Shown here piece after piece: positions 56,928-64,000 of a stretch of DNA of 64,000 nt. Positions within the stretch are counted from its first letter, which is position 1. Each line of letters starts with the position of its first letter. The DNA is taken from contig JBANSL010000004.1 of NCBI GenBank assembly GCA_037127255.1, positions 85,208,627 through 85,272,626 on the forward strand, in the 5' to 3' direction. Origin of the DNA: Persicaria tinctoria (lineage: Eukaryota > Streptophyta > Magnoliopsida > Caryophyllales > Polygonaceae). The position numbers and the translations under genes were made by a program. The notes below the pieces were generated by a model. It ran no database searches. It was not told the DNA's origin and saw nothing but the letters and a program-made list of their open reading frames with translations.

Positions 56928-59900
56928 TGTAACGGCCCAGGATTATGATTCCCGAGTTACGTTTCGAGGGATAAAATCCCTCGTTAGGATCTTGCGCTCC
57001 GAGTACAGGTTGAAGGTTTGAAACTGAAGATTTGTAGTTTAAAGCGGGATTTCGCACCCAAATCCTGAAAGTCCGTTGGATACCCCAGGGTAAACCCTTG
57101 TACCTGTCCTAAGTCTACAACGCGGAAAACATTTTATCATGCAAAGGACATAAGTCCTGAAAACGATACAACCAGTTCCGCGGCAAGGCCGGGTCAAACA
57201 GAGTATAAGTAGGAAGAAGTCCCAAAAAGTGTAAATCTGGTGAAGTCATAGTTCAACACTCACTTTCCGCCATATGAATTGACCCCGTCAGAACAGCACG
57301 AAATCAAGGAGTGAAACGGGTACCTGAATCTAAAAAAAAAAGGGATCTGGGTCAATCATGAGGTCACTCGTGCGCGTGTGTAAACACACTCTAAGAGGCA
57401 TATAATAAGCATCATATCCCTAAGATGAAATGTGTAATGCAGTGCGGAAATTAAATCACACACACACACACATGCTACTTGGCATTCGGTGTGGATCCAT
57501 TTATCGCTTCCTGCATTATATTATATATAATGCAGGAAGCGATAAATGGATCCACACCGAATGCCAAGTAGCATGTCCCTCTCCTACCTCAACCCCTTCC
57601 GATAGGGCGGAAACTGGCCAGCTCGTGAATGCATTCCATAATAATCAGGCGGCACGCATGCCCAACCCGCCCCATAAGAAATAATAAAGCCCGCATGCAG
57701 CTTTCGCAATCATGCTCATAATATAAGTAAATGAACTTCCATGACTCGATTGACTCAGGACAGGACCCGATGGGACTGGGTCGTCCTATGACCCTAGCAA
57801 AGACTCTAGTTACTTCACAAATAACGGTCGTTGTCTTGCAAGGACATATAGCAATCATATGATTTTCATTTTAGCTCCTAAGCGTGTTTCTAGGTCGTAT
57901 GGTGCATGGACACTAGCCTACTATATAACACCCAGTGCATAGAGCGCCCATCATGAGTAAGTTCAAAGAACTTACCTGAAGAAGCGCATAATCCAAACAA
58001 TGATCAGCAATGGCAAGCAATCCAACATATCAGAGATCACCTAATAATCCCATAAATAACATAATAAGTCTAAGTCTAATTTACACAAAGCACACAAGTC
58101 ACATATGAAACATGTAAGATACACACATATGATAACTCAACAATCTTGTCATTATTAACATTATCATCTCATCTTCAATTCTCATATTGTCTCATCATAT
58201 CTCATAAATTAACATCTTTCTCAATTCGATCATAACATCATCCTCATCAGCTCATGCCAACCTCCATATCATACTTAACCAATTTCACATATTACTGTTT
58301 CATACTCACACTTGACATACAGTTATATATCAACATCATAATATCTATCATTTAATCTCATATAGTAAATCACCGCAAGTCATGCTATTAGTCACACATA
58401 TCATGTCGTTAGTCAAACACTCATATCATCATGCTAGTTAATCATGGAATAAGTCATATCCCCAAGTTAGTCCCAAGCCGTTTCAAAATCCGAGTCAAAC
58501 GGTTAGAAATCCCAATTCTTAAAAATGTTAACAAAACCCTTTTTTTAATTATTTAATACATCATTTCCTAGCTTGAAATTCATTTTCCCAACTTCTCTTT
58601 TTAAATCGACAAATCCGAATATATTTTATTTAAATCCCAAATGATTTTATAGATATTTTAGACACCATTTTATCAACACTTTTATAGAGTACTTCTAAAT
58701 TCTTTATGAAATGATTCCAACCCATTTGTATTCGATGAAACCAACCCTTTATAAATCTCCATAAGAATAATAATTTATCTTTTAAATCCTCAAATACTAT
58801 TATAATATATTTTAATTATCGTTAATTAGTTAAATAATAAACGGATAACCCGAACCGTACCAAACCGAACCGAGCCCGTAATTATATATACTCCTAACCG
58901 GTTGAATAGTAAATAAAATGTACTCCGTAACAATGTAAAGAAGGCCCACAAGTCATCTTCTTCATTTCAAAAGCTCCCGACCGGCCCCGCCAAAGCTCCA
59001 CCCGAGGCTTCGCTCCCGCCGACGCCGAGCTCCACCTCCCGGCCACCGTCTTCGGCGTCGTCCTGCGCCCAGCTCCGCCTCCCTCGGCCTCTTGTGCTCG
59101 CTCCTCGGTTTCTGCTCGACGCTCGCTCGCTCTCGATGTTAGCTCTCTCTCTCTCGCACTCACGGGCCGCACACGACCTTACCGCTCTCGAGCTCGCCGG
59201 AGCTCTCGAGCACACCCGATCATCCTGCACTCAGCCCTCACTCACTCCCGACTAATCTAACCATTGAATATTACACAAAATCGAAAAAAGGAAGGGAATA
59301 AACGGTTGAAGCTCACCGAGGTGATTTCGCGGAAGTCGGAGCTTCGATCGGAGTTCTGAGCGTCGTCGGTGGCTCACGATAGCTCGTCGGATCTGTGCCT
59401 GGGTGAGCGTGATGATAGGGCTCGAGAGTGGTTTGGATCGGAAACGAAGGAGAACGGCTTACCGGAACGTTATACGCGCTCGGACAGGCGAGGCGATGGT
59501 CGTCTGCGCTTCAGCTGCTCCTGGTGGCGGCTTCTGGGCGGCTCCGGACGCCGATGGTGGCTCCGAGGGATGTCGAAGGGCTGCTGTTGGTCCTTGGGAA
59601 AAAGAGGTTGAAGGAGGAAGTGGAAGAGCGAGGCGAAAACAGTGGTGTGATCATGGTGCCTCGGTGGTGATCAACGGAGGTGATGGAATGGTGAAGAGTG
59701 AGAGATGACGTGAAGGAGAGAGAGAGGAGTGGTGAATGATGATGAATGAAGACGGGGGAGAGGGATAGGTGATGATGGTGAATGGTGAAGGACATGAAGG
59801 TGACGGGTTGACATAGTTAGGGGATGGGTTCGGTTTGCAGGGTAAGGTGAGGTGAGGAGTCGGTGAGGATTGAGGGTGGGAATGGGTAAACAAATACCCG

Positions 59901-60060
59901 GAAATAATTATTTTAAATCTCGAGGTGAAAGGACGGAAATCGTTTGATAAATTTTTAAATCTAGGTCGGAAACCACTCTACGAGTTTTAAATCCGATTTA
60001 AATTCATTTTTAAATTCTCTTTTTCCGAAAAATTAAGATTTGAAAATCCGAGCCTTTATA
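56928..60060 (-). mobile_element. Candidate 3.1-kb solo LTR of a Ty3/gypsy element
   Basis: On the minus strand the segment starts TATAAAGGCTCGG (60060) and ends CCTGGGCCGTTACA (56928); ...CCGTTACA is a common plant gypsy LTR end. It is flanked by the exact 5-bp repeat GTCGC (56923-56927 and 60061-60065). No gag-pol coding is present. Joining the flanks across one GTCGC copy keeps an open frame (...HKHPPSSPLLGTDFLLDGPH...). GC-rich leader-like DNA covers 58960-59800. Start TA, not TG, is unusual, so the right end is less certain than the left. Confidence 0.5.
57471..57575. repeat. Perfect 105-bp palindrome (50-bp arms, 5-bp loop)
   Basis: Left arm 57471-57520 starts catgctacttggcattcggt. The right arm 57526-57575 is its exact reverse complement, with loop ttata between. 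It is preceded by a (CA)n run (57457-57470). It lies inside the candidate solo LTR. Confidence 0.95.
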
Positions 60061-60065
60061 GTCGC

Positions 60066-60410
60066 CTCTTTTGGGTACCGATTTCCTCCTCGACGGCCCG
60101 CACGACAACCCACTGACTCTGGCCCTCCTCCACAGCGTCGCTCCGTCCAAGCTCCCGCCGTCACCGCTTCTCCCTTCCTCCGGCGTTCTGGTGAGACTAT
60201 CCCCACCACCCCCGTCCGTCCTCCACCGCTGCATGCGATGGTCTGGCCACCCGGGGTTCCTGATCCTGGCCGTGATGGGCCCGGGGGCGCCGGTAATCGA
60301 TCTCCTCGACTCCCTGGCCGCCCGCCCTCCCCATCCTCCGGCGTCTTCCTTCCTTTCTCCTCCTCCATTAACAACCCTCCCTCCTCCCAGATTCTGTTTG
60401 TTTAGCCAAA
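60066..60410 (+). other. GC-rich open frame of unknown function
   Basis: The frame through GTDFLLDGPHDNPLTLALLHSV, beginning before the ATG-like 60071 start, is open to 60469 and has codon-like GC-rich composition. It joins in frame to the segment left of the candidate solo LTR. A possible donor (ctg|gtgaga) lies near 60190. I do not recognise a family; it may be an interrupted exon or chance. Confidence 0.3.
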
Positions 60411-60460
60411 TCTCAAAAAAGAAAAAAAAGAAAAAAACTGCTTCCCGATCGAATTTGTTT

Positions 60461-61729
60461 TCAAAATAGTCAAAAATCTGAAAATTATTTGCAAAATAGC
60501 CAAGATTTGAAAGTTATTTGCGAAATAGCCAAAACAGGGTAAAGTCGTTTGTAACAGCGACTTTATCCAAAAAATTTTAAAAAATTAATAAAATAGGTAA
60601 GTCGCTATTTTGTATTTTTTTTAGTTTTAAGTTAAAAAAAATTAATTTTATCTAATTTTTTTAAAAAAAATTAACAAACAGCGACTTACCTCTATTTTGT
60701 ATTTTTTTTAGTTTTAAGTTAAAAAAAATTAATTTTATCTAATTTTTTTTTTAAAAATAATAATATTGGGAGAATCGCTGTTTCCAAAACGTCGAACCTA
60801 GAACGGGTAACAGGGCCGACCTCTTCCAGTCTTCCTCCCTCTTTGTTCTTTTACCGGTTGAAGATCAGCGTTCTCCCGTTTGCTGCTCCACAATCTCAGC
60901 CGATCGGCGTGCCCCCAACGGACTCCAATTCTGCCACCAGCCACTGCAGCCTTCGACGCCGCGGATTTGAGATCCGAAGTCCCCGGCGCCACAACACAGG
61001 TAGGCTGAGCAATCGGCGCAATTGGCGAACAATCGAACAACCATGGCCAACCGAATTCAATCGGCGCAATCGGCTGAGCAATCAAACAGCCATGGCCATC
61101 TGAATTAAATCATTGAAGGTCGACCGCAATCGGCGCAATCGACTGAGCAATCGAACAATCGGCGCAATCGGCAGCTCCTCTAGGGCTCCAAATCCGGCAG
61201 GGAGGGCGCACGGCGCTAGGAATCGCTGGCGGCGCTGGGAGTTGCTGGTTTGCTCCGATTTCCGCCTCCTGTTCGACATCTCCAGATCCGGATCTCCACC
61301 CTGATCGACATCTTTGCCTCATGTTCGACCTCTCCGATCCTATTTCCGGCGAATCGCTCCGTTCCTATTTCCGGCGAAGGGAGTCGTTGTTTGCTCCGAT
61401 CCTAAATCGCTGCTTCAAGCCTTCCATCGTCGGTTTGCTCTTCCACCTATCTTTCCGGCCCCCGTTTTGTTGTTCGACGTCATTAAAAAAAAATTAAAAA
61501 ATGGAGAGTCGCTAACAACGACTCTCCCAATATATATATATTTTTTAAGTTTTTAGATAAAATTAATTTTTTTAACCTAAAACTAAAAAAAAATAGAGGT
61601 AAGTCGCTGTTTACCTATTTTATTAATTTTTAAAAAAATCTTGGGTAAAGTCGCTGTTTTGGCTATTTCGCTAATAATTTTCAGATCTTGGCGATTTCGC
61701 AAATAATTTTCCGATTTTTGGCTATTTTG
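60461..61729. mobile_element. Inverted-repeat element with GC-rich interior
   Basis: Left arm (60461-about 60785) starts tcaaaatagtcaaaaatctgaaaattatttgc. The right arm (about 61497-61729), read in complement, starts TCAAAATAGCCAAAAATCGG and runs in parallel through tagccaaaacag, gtaaagtcgctgtt and taggtaagtcgct. The left arm contains an internal tandem duplication of roughly 100 bp. The interior (60790-61490) is GC-rich with a possible splice donor (cacag|gtaggc near 61010), as in elements that capture gene pieces. No transposase; no target duplication resolved. Confidence 0.6.
61005..61180 (+). repeat. Imperfect tandem repeat, about 65-70 bp unit
   Basis: Two and a half units, each with gagcaatc(g/a)(a)aaca and caatcggcgcaatcg(g/a)ct, lie in the interior of the inverted-repeat element. 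Confidence 0.6.
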
Positions 61730-61742
61730 AAAAAATATTCTT

Positions 61743-62460
61743 TCCGATCCCAAACTGGAAAAAAAAAACAAATAACAACAAAAAAAAAAACTTTCTTCCA
61801 GTCCAAAAATGAAGTCCTGCCTCTGCACCAACTTTTACAAATCTTCAAATATCTTTTATCCCTTTAAAAAAAAACAAATTCAGATTCTTTTTCAATTTTT
61901 GCTTACAAGTTACAAGGGAAAAACGCCAGAGGCCAAAAAAGGAAAGGAAATGGAAAACCCCTCCGCCCGGTAAATGGAAACTAAACTTTGATGGCGCTGT
62001 TGGAGGGAATACACAAAGTACTATAGGATATATTATCCGTGACAATAATGGTATGGTCACAGAAATTGGGGGAAGAAAAATAGGCTTACAGAAACCTTTA
62101 CTGTCAGAGGCATTAGCGTTAAGAGAAGGGGTTCTTAAGGCTCGCGAGTTGCAAATCCCTAGTCTTGTGATTGAAGGTGACTCACTGATCATCATAGATC
62201 ATCTAAAGGCCAAAACAAAATGTCATTGGAAAATTGAGCTAATTATGGCTGATATTAGCTCCCTCATTACGGGGTTTAACGAGGTTTCGTTCTCCTTCAT
62301 ACCCCGAAGCGGCAACGCTGTAGCAGATAAGGTAGCACACCTTGCTCTAGTTGCCACCACCACCACCTTTGATTCCGATATAGGTCTTGCAGACCTCATC
62401 CGTAAGGATTCCATCGGGTAGCTTGAGGCCCCCGAATTCTTACCCAATCAAAAAAAAAAA
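61743..62460 (+). mobile_element. 5'-truncated RNase H-bearing retrocopy with target duplication
   Basis: From about 61970 to 62421 one open frame encodes WKLNFDGAVGGNTQSTIGYI, IEGDSLIIIDHLK and FSFIPRSGNAVADKVAHLAL, a complete plant LINE-type RNase H domain with the D, E, D and AH motifs and no frameshift. A poly(A) run follows at 62450-62460. The A-run plus tattctt after the tail (62461-62467) repeats aaaaaatattctt at 61730-61742, a plausible target duplication. The insertion sits exactly at the right end of the inverted-repeat element. No reverse transcriptase is present. Confidence 0.7.
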
Positions 62461-62467
62461 TATTCTT

Positions 62468-64000
62468 CGTTCTCAACATTGTTCTATATGGCAGCCTCAA
62501 CTTGGTGATTGGCTTTCCGGGGTTGGAGCCTTCCTCGAGCTTAGCCATCACCGAATCCGGAATCAGAATCACAACCATCGTCGCTTTCTAAGCCAACCTT
62601 GTCAAACTCGATCAACAACTCCATTGGCTTGCATGCAAGCCGTCTAAGCCACCGATCCAGATGATATCAAGAAACAAGGCGCAAGTTCTAGATCGATGTT
62701 TTAATTTTATCTTTAAGGCTCAAGTTCTAGATGTTTTAATTTTATCTTTAGGCTAGTGTTTTTTTTTCTTTTTTGACTAGCGACCCTCGTTGTAGGGTCT
62801 TTCAAGCCATTTGAAATATTTATATTACAATTTAATTTTTATAATATATTAATATTTTTAAAAAAGTCTTTGAAAAACCGAATTTTTTAACCCTTTGGCC
62901 GTTGGGTCGAACGACCCGAACCAGGACAAACCTTTTTGCCCCGGATTAGGAATTAGAATTTACCTTTAATTTTTCCAACTCATTTGGCTCCGAGAAAGCC
63001 CTTTCTGTTTGTTTCCAATCTTCCCCCCTCCCCCTTTAAATGAATCAGATTTTCGATCTGTTTGCATTAAATCATTAATGTATTTCCTTTTTTTTCATGG
63101 GTTACTTTTGGGGGGATAACAATGGGCAGTTGGGCACTGTTTGGATGTGAACGTTGTGACTTGTGAGGGACAGAAATCGAATGGGGCCCACATAATGCAG
63201 GCAAACATTTGTTTGCGTTAACGTACGATGGAAATGCGCCATTGCGGTGTTTATTGAAACCTTGTGCTCTGTAGTAAGGTTGTATGTAGCGGCGGAGCCA
63301 CAAACGTTTCAGTCTGAGCGGAAGTAGGTTAGTGGTAAACAATAGTAGTACTAGTCTACTAGATAACAAAAACTTATACATGCAACATATAATATATTTA
63401 ATACTATGAGAGAATCAAACAATAATAGATAAAAGAGTTCAATATTACCAAGAATAATATTTGAATTGTGTTAAAAAAAAAAGGTACTCCTTAATAGTAA
63501 TATAATAGTAGAGTCAAAAAGTTTTTAGACGGGATACAAACAAAACTGTGTAGGAACGATATCGTTTTGGAATAAAACAATATCACTTTGCTAACTATAG
63601 GTTGAATTAATAGTAAAACGTTATATAATACGACAACAAATGCTGACGTTTTAGGATAAAACATATCGTTTTAGGATAAAAACATTGAATAAAATGCCTT
63701 TATTTTTTCATTTAAAAATAAGAAAAATAAATAAATATATGCATCAAATCAAATAAGGGGAAAAAAACTAACAAAATAAGGAAGGAAAAAGGCATACCTC
63801 TCAAGCGACCGCACAATGGCAATCCCTCCTATAATTAATTGCATATATTCGTCACCTGAGTGCGTTTTGATTTAAAAATAATAATTTGGAATCACTTTTT
63901 GCCCCCTGTTTATACCCAAAATTTGCATAAAAATATGCACATTCATTGCAGAAACTCGTGCACTCAACACAAACGCAACTCAAACAGACACAATTCCAAA
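62468..64000. other. Intergenic DNA at the right edge
   Basis: No gene was recognised. A tandem duplication of about 37 bp (aagttctagat...tttaattttatctttaaggct) covers about 62684-62756. Near 63287 gtagcggcggagccac looks like the terminus of a transposon running rightwards. The rest is AT-rich. Confidence 0.4.

Noticed and set aside
58894..59893. GC-rich open frames rich in Ser, Arg, Pro and Glu on both strands
   Set aside because: They lie in leader-like, repeat-derived DNA of the candidate solo LTR and have no conserved motif.
61970..62421. Host ribonuclease H gene
   Set aside because: Although open, it ends in a poly(A) tail with a target-like duplication and matches the LINE-type domain.
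1..64000. CRISPR array, operon or phage-like system
   Set aside because: No spaced short direct repeats or polycistronic prokaryotic gene order; all genes are plant-type with introns.

Overview
The window is nuclear DNA of a flowering plant, most likely a eudicot. Coding exons are short and separated by AT-rich GT-AG introns. The genes are plant families (RACK1, family-61 glycosyltransferases, a family-1 beta-glucosidase, an ADR1-type helper NLR), and the spacers are filled with Ty1/copia, LINE, hAT, Mutator-like and MITE sequences. I cannot name the species.

Layout. 1-5.4 kb: 5' half of a minus-strand 5'-3' exonuclease gene that runs off the left edge. 6.4-15.4 kb: two tandem minus-strand GT61 glycosyltransferase genes, separated by a complete Ty1/copia element (8395-13454) whose two LTRs I read as identical. 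17.6-19.7 kb: an intact RACK1 gene. 20.2-26.0 kb: a second complete copia element (20530-25162) inserted in the RNase H region of a decayed LINE. 26-31.7 kb: nested DNA transposons, several with exact target-site duplications. 31.8-32.7 kb: an intronless gene for a secreted protein of four hevein-like eight-cysteine domains joined by polyproline linkers. 33.5-35.1 kb: a broken, intron-containing RACK1 copy. 35.9-37.9 kb: a second intact RACK1 on the minus strand. 40.1-44.0 kb: a seven-exon organellar trigger-factor-like gene with a 14-nt microexon and a probable GC-AG intron. 44.3-47.0 kb: a ten-exon BGLU44-like beta-glucosidase. 49-50.3 kb: a Harbinger ORF1-like fragment next to a hAT element. 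51.3-54.2 kb: a complete five-exon ADR1-type helper NLR. 54.9-64 kb: repeats, including a candidate 3.1-kb solo LTR, a perfect 105-bp foldback, an inverted-repeat element and a 5'-truncated RNase H-bearing retrocopy.

How the genes relate. There is no operon-like organisation. Visible links are local duplication (GT61 pair; three RACK1 copies within 20 kb in two orientations) and shared regulation (both intact RACK1 genes carry telo-box and TGGGCY site II motifs, usual for translation-associated plant genes). Secreted hevein-like repeats and an RPW8-type helper NLR suggest defence functions in the neighbourhood, but nothing in the sequence ties them to one pathway.

Most unusual items: the four-domain hevein-like protein with histidines at the positions of hevein's sugar-stacking tryptophans; a copia element with TA...TA LTR ends whose gag-pol stop codon is the first LTR triplet; the perfect 50-bp-arm palindrome at 57.5 kb; and RNase H-only retroelement fragments at five places. 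Exon boundaries were placed by hand from splice consensus, frame and family similarity.
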